Shown here: positions 17,028 through 26,648 of the stretch, in pieces | Layout: each line of letters begins with the position of its first letter | Position numbering within the stretch: the first letter of the stretch is position 1 | From: Cellulophaga sp. L1A9 | GTDB taxonomy: Bacteria; Bacteroidota; Bacteroidia; Flavobacteriales; Flavobacteriaceae | Reading direction: 5' to 3' | NCBI RefSeq assembly: GCF_009797025.1 | Contig: NZ_CP047027.1 | Span: 4,836,001 to 4,900,000 of the forward strand | Length of the DNA stretch: 64,000 bases | The notes under the pieces: model-generated | Databases searched by the model: none | What the model was told of the DNA's origin: nothing | Seen by the model: only the letters and a program-made list of their open reading frames with translations | Program-made: the position numbers and the translations under genes

Positions 17028-17710
17028 TGAGTAAAATTAAATGTCTAGTCATAGATGATGAAGAATTAGCAAGAGCTTTAATTATAAAGTACATTTCAGA
17101 TACGCCCAATTTAGAACTGATGGGAGAGTATGAAAATGCTCTAGAAGCCTTGCCTTTAATTAAGAATTCTGCTATAGATCTAATTTTTTTAGACATTCAA
17201 ATGCCTGCTATAAATGGGACCGATTTTGCTAAAATTATTGGTGCTGACACCAATATTATTTTTACAACAGCTTATACCGAATACGCTTTAGAAGGCTATG
17301 AACTAAACGTGGTCGATTATTTATTAAAGCCCATTACATTTAATCGTTTTTTAACTGCCGTTAACAAAGTTAAAAGTAAAGCTGAACCCGCTGAAAGCAT
17401 TGAGGATAGTATTACCGTGAAATCTGGCTATGATCTTCATAAAATTAAATATGCAGATATACTATACATAAAAAGCGATAGTGAGTATGTAACTTTTTAC
17501 ACTGCGCATAAAAAAATAATGAGTTTACAGTCCTTAAAATCACTGCTAAAACAAATTCCAGCTTCACTATTTATGCGTGTTCACCGATCTTATATCGTGA
17601 ATAAAACAAAAGTAACTTCTTTAAAAGGGAGAGACCTCTATATTACCGATACTTTAATCCCTATCAGTGATAGTTATTATGATCAGGTAAAATTAGAATT
17701 ATTCCAATAA
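17027..17710 (+). CDS. LytTR family response regulator
   Basis: The 227 residues comprise a receiver domain with acidic residues at 10-11, phospho-acceptor Asp56 (LIFLDIQMP) and Lys in LLKPI. A LytTR DNA-binding domain follows (about 135-227; ILYIKSDSEYVTFYT and FMRVHRSYIVN). LytTR regulators bind direct repeats about 21 bp apart. It is translationally coupled to the LytS kinase. The obvious target is the divergent EF-hand/YHYH/MORN/SCO operon, whose upstream region holds repeats with that spacing. Confidence 0.93.
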   Translation: MSKIKCLVIDDEELARALIIKYISDTPNLELMGEYENALEALPLIKNSAIDLIFLDIQMPAINGTDFAKIIGADTNIIFTTAYTEYALEGYELNVVDYLLKPITFNRFLTAVNKVKSKAEPAESIEDSITVKSGYDLHKIKYADILYIKSDSEYVTFYTAHKKIMSLQSLKSLLKQIPASLFMRVHRSYIVNKTKVTSLKGRDLYITDTLIPISDSYYDQVKLELFQ

Positions 17711-17748
17711 GGAGCACATTAAGAATTTGACAGATATGATGCTAAAAC

Positions 17749-17786
17749 AAAAAAGCAGTAGTTATTAATATAACTACTGCTTTTTT
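17749..17786. terminator. bidirectional terminator between LytTR gene and helicase
   Basis: AAAAAAGCAGTAGTTAT, a TAAT loop and the complementary ATAACTACTGCTTTTTT form a 17-bp perfect stem between convergent genes. Confidence 0.9.
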
Positions 17787-17802
17787 AATGTTTAAGTATT
17801 TT

Positions 17803-19356
17803 TTATTCTTCTGGCGGAAATCCATTTATCTCTTCAAAAACTTCATCAAAATTCTGACGTAAATAAGAGTTTAATTTTAATTTATAATCATCTTTCAACC
17901 ATTTTAAAAAGTTGAAAGTACTTCTACTGATACATTTTGCATAACTCTGTATTCTGTAATCAATGTCTTCATCTAGCAATTTCGCTAAACCTAAGGCATC
18001 ATAAACATCTTCGCTATTTTCTATACAAATTCTACCGTGTTGTTCTATAGAACGCTCTAGAACTACTTTAGAAGATTCTCCTTTGTAGGTTGCATCCGTG
18101 TAGACTTCTTTAATATCAAAATAAACCTCTTCAGACTTGGCAAATTGCACACGAATTTCTTCGGGCATTTCATGTCTAAAGTTACTTTCTATATCCTCAT
18201 CATTCTGAAGACGCTCCATGTAAAAGTTAGGAGACTTAAAAATCATTTGCCAATCTAAATCTGCTCCCCAAGGACCAAATCTATGGTAGTTATTTCCTAA
18301 ATCAATCACTTTAAAAGCCGATTTATTATTTAGGATACGTGAACCACGACCAATCATTTGATAGTAAAGCGTCAAAGACTTAGTTGCTCTGTTAAGAATA
18401 ATAGTGTCTATCGTAGGTTCATCAAAACCTGTGGTTAAAATACTTACAGATGATAGAATAGCATCTGGTGTTTCTTTAAACCATTTTAATATTTGCTTAC
18501 GCTGTTTTTTTGTTGCGGTATTGTCTAAATGCATTACCGGTAAACCAGCTGCTTTAAACGTATAATAAATTTGAATAGAGGTATTAATACCGTTATTAAA
18601 TATTAATGCTTTTTTACCTTTAGAATGTTTTAAATAAGCTTGCAATGTTTTATCCAACATTGCAGGACTCGTATACAGATCTTCAGATGATTTAACGGTA
18701 TAATCACCGTTTGATCCTACCTCAAGAGAGGTTAACCCCATATCATACTGAAAAACTTCAGCACGTGCTAAAAATTCATTTTCAATTAAAGAATGAATAG
18801 ACTCCCCTGTAATCAGTTCATCATAATTATCTTTCATTGGGAGTTCCTTACTAGAACTCAACGGTGTTGCCGTTACCCCAAGAACAAAAGCGTTCTCAAA
18901 AAACTTAAATAGTTTAGTAAAAGAATTGTAATGCGCTTCATCAATAATAACCAAACCGATATCAGATATATCTAGTTTCCCATCATTTAAACGATTGTTC
19001 AAGGTCTCCACCATTGCAACGAAGCAAATATATTGCTCTTGATCGTCTAAATTAGCCTTACTGTTTACCACTTTATTTGGCACCCCAAAATTAGTAAGCA
19101 TCGTTGATGTTTGGTTACACAGCTCTACACGGTGTGTCATCACTAAAACTTTCTTCTTATGGTTTTTCAAATATTGCCGTACCATTTCGGAGAAAATAAC
19201 GGTTTTTCCCCCTCCTGTTGGCAGTTGATACAGTAGGTGATAATTATCTGCTGCAGTATCGAACTTTTCAAAAATTTTATTAATCGCTCCTTGTTGGTAG
19301 CTATAAAGTTCTTTATCTGATTTTTTTTCTTGCAAGCCTGTTGCTATCTCCGTCAT
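17803..19356 (-). CDS. DEAD/DEAH-box SF2 helicase, paralogue 1
   Basis: The 517-residue superfamily-2 protein carries Walker A LLYQLPTGGGKTVIFSE (about 41-57), DEAH in LVIIDEAHYNSFTKLF, GVTATPLS (motif III-like) and the C-terminal helicase half with SILTTGFDEPTIDTIILNRAT and QMIGRGSR (motif VI). About 150 residues of unassigned C-terminal domain follow. The layout resembles the ResIII/UvrB-like branch (YqhH, RapA-distant) rather than DEAD RNA helicases. A second copy at 40468-41979 is clearly paralogous. No methylase or specificity subunit is adjacent, so a restriction role is unsupported. Confidence 0.88.
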   Translation of the reverse strand: MTEIATGLQEKKSDKELYSYQQGAINKIFEKFDTAADNYHLLYQLPTGGGKTVIFSEMVRQYLKNHKKKVLVMTHRVELCNQTSTMLTNFGVPNKVVNSKANLDDQEQYICFVAMVETLNNRLNDGKLDISDIGLVIIDEAHYNSFTKLFKFFENAFVLGVTATPLSSSKELPMKDNYDELITGESIHSLIENEFLARAEVFQYDMGLTSLEVGSNGDYTVKSSEDLYTSPAMLDKTLQAYLKHSKGKKALIFNNGINTSIQIYYTFKAAGLPVMHLDNTATKKQRKQILKWFKETPDAILSSVSILTTGFDEPTIDTIILNRATKSLTLYYQMIGRGSRILNNKSAFKVIDLGNNYHRFGPWGADLDWQMIFKSPNFYMERLQNDEDIESNFRHEMPEEIRVQFAKSEEVYFDIKEVYTDATYKGESSKVVLERSIEQHGRICIENSEDVYDALGLAKLLDEDIDYRIQSYAKCISRSTFNFLKWLKDDYKLKLNSYLRQNFDEVFEEINGFPPEE

Positions 19357-19479
19357 AAATATCCTTTTCTAGGGGGAGTACAAAATTAAAGCCTTTAAGA
19401 GGGCTATACAAATTATTGCTAAAAAACAATTGAGTTTTTTGTTTAAAAGTGAACTTAAGTAGATGAATGATTTATAAAC

Positions 19480-20475
19480 CTATGCGCCTTTACCTAATTT
19501 ACGCAAAGCCACCCACTGTTTAAGCATATCTCTAGAATCACATGCAGGATATCCTAAAACCGTTTTTCCTGCTGCTACATCGCCCATAACGCCAGAACCA
19601 GCTCCTACTGTTACACCAGAATGTAAAGTAGTATGATCTTTAATTGATGCACTACCTCCTATAATAACACCATCTCCTAAAGTTACAGAGCCTGCCAATC
19701 CACTATGGCCTGCCATAATACAAGAACGTCCTAATACAGAATTATGTCCTATTTGTACGAGATTGTCTATTTTGGTACCGTCTCCAATTATTGTAGAACT
19801 AAATTTACCTCGGTCTACACAAGAGTTTGCACCTATTTCAACGCCATTACCTATCACCACATTTCCTATTTGAGGAATTTTCACCAAACCTCTACCGTCC
19901 GGACTTGGTCTAAATCCAAAACCGTCAGATCCTATACTCACATTGCTATGAAAGATACATTGATGGCCAATTACTGTTCGTTCCCTAATAACCGTTCCTG
20001 ACCAGATGGTACACCCCGTCCCTATCGTGCTATCATCCATCACCGTAACGTTGGGATATATTGTGGTACCATCACCAATGGTCACATTTTTTCCAATATA
20101 ACAATTGGCGCCTAGATGTACATTTGCACCTAAGGTTGCAGAAATATGTACTACGGCATTCGGATGAATTTCTTCATCCAATTGAGGCATTCCTGGGTTA
20201 AAAAATTCTAGAATTTGAGCCATTGCCAAATCGGCACACTTCACTTTAATTAGCGCCCTATTGTCTCCAGGTTCTAGCGCTATTTTCTCATCGATAACCG
20301 CTACAGATGCTTTGGAAGAAGACCAAAGCTTTGCATATTTACGATTTCCAATAAAACTAATATTATGAATTGTTGCTTTTTCTAATTGCTCTGGAGCATT
20401 AATTTCGTTAGAGGTATTTCCTAAAACAACTCCGTTTATAACAGCATTAATTTCTGCTATTGTGTATGATATCAT
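19480..20475 (-). CDS. lpxD: LpxD-type UDP-3-O-acylglucosamine N-acyltransferase
   Basis: The 331 residues have an N-terminal LpxD uridine-binding domain (about 1-95) and a left-handed beta-helix of hexapeptide repeats, with QIGHNSVLGRSCIMAGHSGLAG holding the catalytic-type His. LpxD adds the second hydroxyacyl chain to UDP-glucosamine in lipid A synthesis. It is not next to lpxC/fabZ/lpxA here, whereas flavobacteria usually carry an lpxD in that cluster. This may therefore be a second copy with a different acyl donor or sugar. The family is sure; the role is less sure. Confidence 0.82.
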   Translation of the reverse strand: MISYTIAEINAVINGVVLGNTSNEINAPEQLEKATIHNISFIGNRKYAKLWSSSKASVAVIDEKIALEPGDNRALIKVKCADLAMAQILEFFNPGMPQLDEEIHPNAVVHISATLGANVHLGANCYIGKNVTIGDGTTIYPNVTVMDDSTIGTGCTIWSGTVIRERTVIGHQCIFHSNVSIGSDGFGFRPSPDGRGLVKIPQIGNVVIGNGVEIGANSCVDRGKFSSTIIGDGTKIDNLVQIGHNSVLGRSCIMAGHSGLAGSVTLGDGVIIGGSASIKDHTTLHSGVTVGAGSGVMGDVAAGKTVLGYPACDSRDMLKQWVALRKLGKGA

Positions 20476-20520
20476 TAAGTAGAATAAGATTCGTTGGGAC
20501 TAAATATAGGCATTATTCCC

Positions 20521-21870
20521 CTATTTCTTCTTATTTCTCTTATTATAATTCTTATCCCCTCTCGTTTGAGGCTTCTTATATTTTTGCGCTATAATCCTTT
20601 GGTAAGATCCTCCTTGATTTTCTTTCTTATTCTTTTCTTTCTTTTCGTGAAAACTTCCTTGAGAATCTAAGGTATTTTGATTTGGGTTATCTGCTTCAAT
20701 AATTCTTGGGCGTTCTTCTGCAATCAGTTCTTCTGAGATCTCAACGTTTTCAGGAATTGCCAACAATGGAATCTCATAATCCATAAGGGCTTCAATAGCC
20801 TCCTTTAAAGGCGCTTCCTTTTCTGTATAAAACAAAACGGAATTTCCTTGGTGTTCCGCCCTACCCGATCTACCAATTCTATGCATGTAGTTTTCAGGAT
20901 AGTTCGGTGTATCAAAATTAATGACATGGGTTATTTTATCTAAATCTAAACCACGAGCCATTACATCTGTGGTTACAAGAATACGGTTTTTACCTTCGTC
21001 AAACTGACGAATAGAACGCATTCTGTAATTCTGAGTCTTATTGGAATGAATGACACAGGATTCATTACCAAAAGCAACTTCCATCTGTTCAAAGACTTTA
21101 TCTGCAAAACGTTTATTACTCACAAAAACCAATACTTTCTGATAGGTATCCTTATCTTTTAGTAAGCGAATAAGTAAATTAATTTTCGTATAAAAATTAG
21201 GCACAGCATAACAAACTTGCTTAATGTTATCTAGCGGAGTACCACTTACTGCAATAGAAACTTTTTCTGGAGCTGTAAAAAAATCATCAATTAGAGCATC
21301 TACATCATCAGTCATAGTTGCAGAAAACATAATATTCTGCCTTCTTGCTGGCAATAAATCAAAAAGGTTAATCAGCTGAAAACGGAAGCCTAAATCAAGC
21401 ATCACATCAACTTCATCAATAACCAATTTTTTCACTTCTTTTAATTTAACCGCTTTAGAGAGTGCTAAATCATACAACCTACCTGGTGTTGCTACCAAAA
21501 TATCTGTTCCTTGAGCGCACTGTTGTTTTTGGGTATTAATATTGGTGCCGCCGTAAACTCCTAAAACACGAATATTTATATATTTAGCAAAACTTTCTAT
21601 ATTCTCTACAACTTGCAGTACTAATTCTCGCGTAGGCACCAAAATTAATACTCTTGGATGTACCTGCTTAGAAAATGTTATTTCTTGCAATATTGGCAAC
21701 ATATACGCCATGGTTTTCCCCGTACCTGTTTGTGCAATTCCAACAATATCTTTGCCTGACATAACTACAGAAAAAGCCGCTTCTTGAATAGGCGTTGGAG
21801 CTGAAAATTTTAAATCTTCAATCGCGTAATTTAGTTGTTTTTTTAAGTTGAAATCTTCAAAAGAACTCAT
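20521..21870 (-). CDS. DEAD-box RNA helicase (RhlE-like) with DEVD motif
   Basis: The 449-residue helicase has the Q motif (PTPIQEAAF), Walker A AQTGTGKT, PTRELVLQ, TPGRL, SAT, RGLD and HRIGRSGR, all in order, then a basic low-complexity tail rich in Lys/Asn/Arg from about residue 395. Motif II reads VIDEVDVMLDLGF, that is DEVD rather than DEAD; the two acidic residues that bind Mg-ATP are kept. Such proteins remodel rRNA or mRNA structure. It is divergently transcribed from rlmF over 95 bp, and both genes have their own promoters. Confidence 0.92.
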   Translation of the reverse strand: MSSFEDFNLKKQLNYAIEDLKFSAPTPIQEAAFSVVMSGKDIVGIAQTGTGKTMAYMLPILQEITFSKQVHPRVLILVPTRELVLQVVENIESFAKYINIRVLGVYGGTNINTQKQQCAQGTDILVATPGRLYDLALSKAVKLKEVKKLVIDEVDVMLDLGFRFQLINLFDLLPARRQNIMFSATMTDDVDALIDDFFTAPEKVSIAVSGTPLDNIKQVCYAVPNFYTKINLLIRLLKDKDTYQKVLVFVSNKRFADKVFEQMEVAFGNESCVIHSNKTQNYRMRSIRQFDEGKNRILVTTDVMARGLDLDKITHVINFDTPNYPENYMHRIGRSGRAEHQGNSVLFYTEKEAPLKEAIEALMDYEIPLLAIPENVEISEELIAEERPRIIEADNPNQNTLDSQGSFHEKKEKNKKENQGGSYQRIIAQKYKKPQTRGDKNYNKRNKKK

Positions 21871-21892
21871 GGTAAAAAGTAGTTTATTTTTG

Positions 21893-21900
21893 CAAAGGTA
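21893..21900 (-). promoter_or_regulatory. -7 box of the DEAD-box helicase
   Basis: On the minus strand the sequence is TACCTTTG, a full TANNTTTG match, 23 bp upstream of the helicase ATG. Confidence 0.65.
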
Positions 21901-21920
21901 TGGTATTCTTCTTTGCCATT

Positions 21921-21948
21921 GTATAGCAACTTAACATACCTATCTTTG
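21921..21948 (+). promoter_or_regulatory. promoter of rlmF
   Basis: TTG at about 21919-21921, a 19-bp spacer and TATCTTTG at 21941-21948 match the Bacteroidota promoter very well. The start codon is 17 bp beyond the box. Confidence 0.72.
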
Positions 21949-21965
21949 CAAGATAAAAATATAAT

Positions 21966-22817
21966 TTGCATCCAAAAAATTTACACCGCGCTCCTTACGA
22001 TTTTCAAGCATTAAAAAACAGCCATAACCCACTTGGCGAATTTGTTATTTTAAATAAGTACAACACAGAAAGTATTGATTTTTCCAACCCAAAAGCGGTA
22101 ATAGAACTTAACAAAGCGTTATTAAAACATCATTATAGCATAGACTCATGGACACTTCCAGAAGGTTATTTATGCCCGCCAATACCAGGAAGAGCAGATT
22201 ATATTCACCATATTTCTGATCTAATTGCTTCCAAAAAAAACAAAGCTCCTATAAAAGGTTTAGATGTTGGCACAGGTGCCAATTGTATTTACCCAATACT
22301 CGGTACACAAATTTATGGATGGAAAATGGTGGGTAGCGATATTGACTCCGTTGCTGTTGCATCTGCTTTAAAAAATTCTGAACAACTCAAAGACAGTATC
22401 GAAATTAGAAAACAAGCGGCTAATGCTGATATTTTTAACGGAATTATTAAAGAGGGAGAATATTTTGATTTTGTCCTTTGCAATCCGCCCTTTCATGCTT
22501 CAGAGAAAGAAGCCATTTCTGGTACCCGTAGAAAATTAAAAAACTTAAAATCCGATTCTGCTTTTAAACAAAATTTTGGAGGACAAGCCAATGAACTTTG
22601 GTGCAATGGCGGAGAAGCTCTTTTTATTAAAAGAATGATTAAGCAAAGTGTATCCTTTAAAAATCAAGTAGGTTGGTTTACATGCTTAGTTTCTAAAAGT
22701 GAAAATCTACCAAAAATATACAAGCAATTAAGTAAAGCCAAAGCCAGTTACCAAACCATTGAAATGGAACAAGGAAACAAGAAAAGTAGGTTTATCGCTT
22801 GGCAATTTATAGTCTAA
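21966..22817 (+). CDS. rlmF: 23S rRNA (adenine-1618-N6)-methyltransferase RlmF, TTG start
   Basis: The 283 residues align with RlmF: HPKNLHRAPYDF near the start, then GYLCPPIPGRADYIHH, the SAM loop GLDVGTGANCIYP, and the N6-adenine methylase motif NPPF in FVLCNPPFHASEKEA. The enzyme methylates A1618 of 23S rRNA. The only start that keeps the conserved N-terminus is TTG at 21966; an in-frame TAA at 21954-21956 excludes anything longer. The promoter box ends 17 bp upstream. It is followed by recQ on the same strand. Confidence 0.92.
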   Translation: MHPKNLHRAPYDFQALKNSHNPLGEFVILNKYNTESIDFSNPKAVIELNKALLKHHYSIDSWTLPEGYLCPPIPGRADYIHHISDLIASKKNKAPIKGLDVGTGANCIYPILGTQIYGWKMVGSDIDSVAVASALKNSEQLKDSIEIRKQAANADIFNGIIKEGEYFDFVLCNPPFHASEKEAISGTRRKLKNLKSDSAFKQNFGGQANELWCNGGEALFIKRMIKQSVSFKNQVGWFTCLVSKSENLPKIYKQLSKAKASYQTIEMEQGNKKSRFIAWQFIV

Positions 22818-22880
22818 ATTTCAATTCTTTATTTTATCAATCTTATAAATCACGTAGTTTTACAAAATAGATTTTATTTT

Positions 22881-24989
22881 ATGTCACTCACCCAATACAA
22901 AGAACAACTACACCCTACCTTAAAAAAATATTTCGGTTACGATAGTTTCCGACCGCAACAAGAAACTATAATTTCTGCAGTTTTAGAACAAAAAGATGCC
23001 TTGGTAATTATGCCTACAGGGGGCGGAAAATCAATTTGTTTTCAATTACCGTCTTTAATTTTCCCTAAAACTACTTTGGTGGTCTCTCCTTTAATCGCAT
23101 TGATGAAAGACCAAGTAGATGGTTGTAACGCCAATGGTATTGCCGCTGCTTACTTTAATAGCAGCCAGTCAAGCGAGGAACAACAGGCGATTATTACAAA
23201 GATTACAAAATCTGAATTACGTCTAATTTATGTAGCTCCTGAAAGCATGCCTGCCTTAGACAATATATTGAATGAGACCTATATTAGCTGTATTGCGATT
23301 GATGAAGCGCATTGTATCTCCTCATGGGGTCATGATTTTAGGCCTTCTTATCAGCAATTAGGTTTTCTAAAGAAAAAGATGCCGAACACGCCAATTATAG
23401 CATTAACTGCAACGGCCGACAAAGCAACGCGACAAGATATTGTAACACAATTAAACATCACAAAAGCAGAACAATTTATTACTTCTTTTGATAGAAAAAA
23501 TATAAGTCTTACCGTAAGACCTGCCGATGGAAGGGTAGAACAGATTCTAAATTTTATTGATAAAAGACCTAAGTCTTCAGGAATTATTTACTGTTTGAGT
23601 AGAAAAACTACAGAACAGTTGGTCAGTAAATTAAAAGCAAAAGGATTAAAAGCAGATGCTTACCATGCCGGACTTAGTTTTGATGAGCGTACAAAAGTGC
23701 AAGAAAACTTTATTTTCGACAAGACTAAAATTGTATGTGCTACTGTTGCTTTTGGTATGGGGATAGACAAGTCTAATGTGCGCTGGGTGATTCACTATAA
23801 CATGCCAAAGAATATTGAAGGATATTACCAAGAAATTGGTCGTGGCGGACGTGATGGGCTAGCCGCTAGTGCTCTTCTTTTCCATAGTTATGCTGATGTA
23901 ATACAATTGAGACGTTTCACAGAAGGTGCCTCTAACCAAGAAGTACAGATTGCCAAGCTTGAACGCATGAAGCAATTTTCGGAGGCCACTACCTGCCGCC
24001 GAAAAATACTATTGAGTTATTTTGGAGAACTACTGGCTGAAAATTGTGGCAATTGTGATGTTTGTAAAAGTCCACCACAAGTTTTTGATGGAACTGTTAT
24101 TGCCCAAAAAATACTATCTACAATTGCCAGAGTAAAGGAATCCGAAGCTACAGGTGTCATCATAGATGTCTTGCGCGGTGCTAAAAATGCTGCCATTATC
24201 GAAAAAGGACTAGAAAGCATAAAAACCTTCGGAATTGGACATGATATTTCATGGAAAGATTGGCAACACTATATCATCCAATTAATTAATCAAGGGTATG
24301 CTGAAATTGCATTTCAAAATCACAATGCCTTACAACTAACCGCTTTTTCTAAAAATGTACTTTTTAAAGCTGCTAAGGTTTCATTAACCAAGCCTATAGA
24401 AGCCATTGAGAAAATTGGAAATCCGAAAGAAAAATCTACTAAAAAGAAGAAAACAGGAGATTTATTTGAACGTTTACGTGTATTGCGACATAAGATTGCT
24501 TTAGACGAAGACATTCCTGCATATCTAATTTTTAGCGATGCTACATTACAAGCCATAGAACAATCTAGACCGCTGACTGATGATGAATTCTTAGAAATAA
24601 GTGGTGTCGGTCAACGTAAATTAGAGGTTTATGGAGATTTGTTCATCAATGAAATCATCGCTTTTAACAAAGAGAAGAAAGATAAAAAAACAGATACCCA
24701 TAAAGTAACATACGAACTGTACCAACAAGGCCTAAGCATTGATGAAATTTCTGAGAAACGAAATTTAAAATCGACTACCGTTTATTCACATATTGCCAAA
24801 TTATATGGAGATGGTAAACCTATTAACATATATGACTTTGTAACAAAGAGTGAAGTTGAAGCTGTAAAAAAAGCTAAAATAGTCCTAGAGAAACCTGCAG
24901 CGTTAAAACCTTATTTTGATCATTTTGAAGAACAACTAGACTATTTCAAAATCCGATTGGCGCTGGCTGTACTTGACAAAGAGAAATAA
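22881..24989 (+). CDS. recQ: ATP-dependent DNA helicase RecQ
   Basis: The 702-residue protein has all RecQ parts: [14 protein letters not shown], Walker [19 protein letters not shown] ([15 protein letters not shown]), and motif [14 protein letters not shown] zinc-binding region with four Cys ([13 protein letters not shown] then NCGNCDVCK) precedes the winged-helix RQC, an HRDC domain (about 515-590), and a C-terminal helix-turn-helix ([24 protein letters not shown]). It unwinds DNA 3'-5' in recombination and fork repair. It begins 63 bp after rlmF and ends at a strong terminator. Confidence 0.95.
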   Translation: MSLTQYKEQLHPTLKKYFGYDSFRPQQETIISAVLEQKDALVIMPTGGGKSICFQLPSLIFPKTTLVVSPLIALMKDQVDGCNANGIAAAYFNSSQSSEEQQAIITKITKSELRLIYVAPESMPALDNILNETYISCIAIDEAHCISSWGHDFRPSYQQLGFLKKKMPNTPIIALTATADKATRQDIVTQLNITKAEQFITSFDRKNISLTVRPADGRVEQILNFIDKRPKSSGIIYCLSRKTTEQLVSKLKAKGLKADAYHAGLSFDERTKVQENFIFDKTKIVCATVAFGMGIDKSNVRWVIHYNMPKNIEGYYQEIGRGGRDGLAASALLFHSYADVIQLRRFTEGASNQEVQIAKLERMKQFSEATTCRRKILLSYFGELLAENCGNCDVCKSPPQVFDGTVIAQKILSTIARVKESEATGVIIDVLRGAKNAAIIEKGLESIKTFGIGHDISWKDWQHYIIQLINQGYAEIAFQNHNALQLTAFSKNVLFKAAKVSLTKPIEAIEKIGNPKEKSTKKKKTGDLFERLRVLRHKIALDEDIPAYLIFSDATLQAIEQSRPLTDDEFLEISGVGQRKLEVYGDLFINEIIAFNKEKKDKKTDTHKVTYELYQQGLSIDEISEKRNLKSTTVYSHIAKLYGDGKPINIYDFVTKSEVEAVKKAKIVLEKPAALKPYFDHFEEQLDYFKIRLALAVLDKEK

Positions 24990-25020
24990 AAAAAGGGTGT
25001 TCAAATGAACACCCTTTTTA
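24988..25020. terminator. bidirectional terminator, recQ and cold-shock gene
   Basis: AAAAAGGGTGTTCA, AA, TGAACACCCTTTTT: a perfect 14-bp stem placed between two converging genes. Confidence 0.9.
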
Positions 25021-25040
25021 CTATAAAATTCGTATTCGAA

Positions 25041-25484
25041 TTAAACTTTCTTAACTCTTACAGCATTCATTCCTTTCATGCCTCTTTCTAGTTCAAATTG
25101 AACCATGTTATTTTCTTTGATCTCTTCAAGACAACCTTGAACATGTACAAAGAATTTTTCTTGAGTTTCTGTATCTTTTATAAATCCGTATCCTTTAGAG
25201 TCGTTAAAAAATTCTACACGACCTTTACGTACTGGATCTATTACTTCGTCACTTTCTTCCTTCTTAGGTATGCCTAGAACAATACTCTCAGCGTCTACTT
25301 TAACTTTTTTTGATGGATCCGGAGGCGTATCTACTAAATGTCCGTTCTCATCTACGTAAACAAACATACTATCTTGGTCACCGCTTGCTTTACGTTGTTC
25401 TTTTTTCTTAGCCTTTTCTTCTCGTTTTTTTAAACGCTTCTTCTCTCGTTCTTTTTTACCAAAGGTTTCTTGTGCTCTCGCCAT
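25041..25484 (-). CDS. cold-shock-domain protein with basic N-terminal region
   Basis: The 147-residue protein starts with a highly charged Lys/Arg/Glu helix (about 8-35), then a Pro/Asp-rich linker. It ends in a cold-shock domain (about 85-147) with RNP1 SKGYGFIKD and RNP2 EKFFVHVQ. The CSD binds single-stranded RNA or DNA. The basic extension is common in Bacteroidota CSD proteins and probably adds RNA affinity. A 370-bp gene-free stretch lies upstream; a long cold-shock leader there is possible but not shown. Confidence 0.9.
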   Translation of the reverse strand: MARAQETFGKKEREKKRLKKREEKAKKKEQRKASGDQDSMFVYVDENGHLVDTPPDPSKKVKVDAESIVLGIPKKEESDEVIDPVRKGRVEFFNDSKGYGFIKDTETQEKFFVHVQGCLEEIKENNMVQFELERGMKGMNAVRVKKV

Positions 25485-25857
25485 TAAAATTATAAATTTA
25501 AATTAATATAAGACGTGCTTGTGATAAGCCGTCGTGAAGTTATTGAAATTCAAAATGAACGATTGGTAAATATGATTTGCCTAATAATCTATAAAGAAGT
25601 TGCAACAACGCGCAGATAATGAGCTCTATAATAACTCTCAATGCTTCTGCAAAGATAGGTAGTTTTTTTGATATAAAAAATGGAAAATGAAAAGTACATA
25701 AAATAATTTAAAATAGTACCCTTTTAACGCAACACAATGCGTATATCTTTTTTTGTATTGTTAAATTTAGGTGAAGAGATTCTTAAATAAATAACAATAC
25801 GTCGATTCAAAGTTATATTTTAACTAATTTTGCCATATCGAACGCAACAATTTAAGA
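25485..25857. other. 373-bp intergenic region
   Basis: This stretch separates the divergent cold-shock gene and the small ORF at 25858. I see no ORF, repeat or hairpin-plus-T-run. The only assignable signal is the rightward -7 box TAATTTTG at 25825-25832; part of it may be the cold-shock gene's leader. Confidence 0.5.
25825..25832 (+). promoter_or_regulatory. -7 box for the small ORF at 25858
   Basis: TAATTTTG is a full TANNTTTG match 25 bp before the ATG. No good -33 TTG was found at the expected distance. Confidence 0.5.
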
Positions 25858-26046
25858 ATGTGTCCGTTAGCAAAAAGTAATTTAAAAAATTTTCAGGTTA
25901 TGACGTACTTATCTCCAGAAATTGAAGCATTAGCAAAAAGAAAAGTAACACCTTCTTTAATAAAGAAAGAAAACTCTTGTGGAATTTTTCAAGATTATGG
26001 TAAGGAAATTTCCACCAGCGGTATAGAGAAGGATCCTAAGGAATAA
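25858..26046 (+). CDS. small hypothetical protein, 62 residues
   Basis: The ATG at 25858 follows a -7 box by 25 bp, and the frame ends 5 bp before the convergent mocA stop. The peptide is basic and soluble, with no signal or membrane segment. It includes MTYLSPEIEALAKRKVTPSL, and an internal ATG at 25900 could be the real start. It contains two cysteines. I do not recognise a family. Promoter placement and the full-length open frame in otherwise empty DNA favour a real gene, but chance cannot be excluded. Confidence 0.5.
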   Translation: MCPLAKSNLKNFQVMTYLSPEIEALAKRKVTPSLIKKENSCGIFQDYGKEISTSGIEKDPKE

Positions 26047-26051
26047 AAGGC

Positions 26052-26648
26052 TCAGTCCTTTTTATTTCGTAGGGCTTGATAATCTTCCCAGGTATCGATA
26101 TCAACACTTTTCGTTGAACCCTCTATACCCAGTGTTTTTTTATCATTTAAAATCTTTTGTGCGCCATAATCTTGGTCAAAGGTCATGAGTATTTCAAAAT
26201 ATTTTTTTGCAATTACCGCAGGCACTCCTTTTTTTGTGCCATACGCTGTAGCCACCAAATCATAATCCGTATGCTCAAAGCTGGTCATTAAGTGATTATA
26301 AAAATCGGCATCCATTAAGGGTTGATCTGCCAAACCAATTAGTACCGCTTCATAGTCCTGTGACAAACTATTTATATAGATCACTCCTTTGGCTATAGAA
26401 CTTCCTAAACCTAAATGCCATTCGTCATTCTTTATAACAGCTACCCCTTCTAAATTTGTAGTTGCAAGAATGGTGTCATAATTAGCTCCCAACACCACAA
26501 AAACTTCAGACGCATTACTCTCTTTAGCGTTCTTAACAGCATGTTCTAAAAATGTGGTATTCTTGAAAGGCAATAATTGTTTTATATGATCTTTCATCCT
26601 TGTAGATGCTCCTGCAGCTAATAGTAGTAGTGCTATTTTCTGCATCAA
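26052..26648 (-). CDS. mocA: MocA-like molybdopterin nucleotidyltransferase
   Basis: The 198-residue NTP transferase has the N-terminal signature LLLAAGASTRMKDHIKQLLPF and the metal-binding segment VLIGLADQPLMDADFYNHL. MocA-type enzymes join CTP (or GTP) to molybdopterin to form the dinucleotide cofactor of xanthine-oxidase-family proteins. It overlaps xdhC by 4 bp and lies downstream of the iorB-like Mo enzyme, so it most likely makes that enzyme's cofactor. Confidence 0.88.
   Translation of the reverse strand: MMQKIALLLLAAGASTRMKDHIKQLLPFKNTTFLEHAVKNAKESNASEVFVVLGANYDTILATTNLEGVAVIKNDEWHLGLGSSIAKGVIYINSLSQDYEAVLIGLADQPLMDADFYNHLMTSFEHTDYDLVATAYGTKKGVPAVIAKKYFEILMTFDQDYGAQKILNDKKTLGIEGSTKSVDIDTWEDYQALRNKKD

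Noticed and set aside
17803..19356. Restriction or phage-defence island based on the DEAD/DEAH helicase
   Set aside because: No methyltransferase, nuclease or specificity gene is nearby; neighbours are housekeeping genes and both paralogues lack a nuclease motif.
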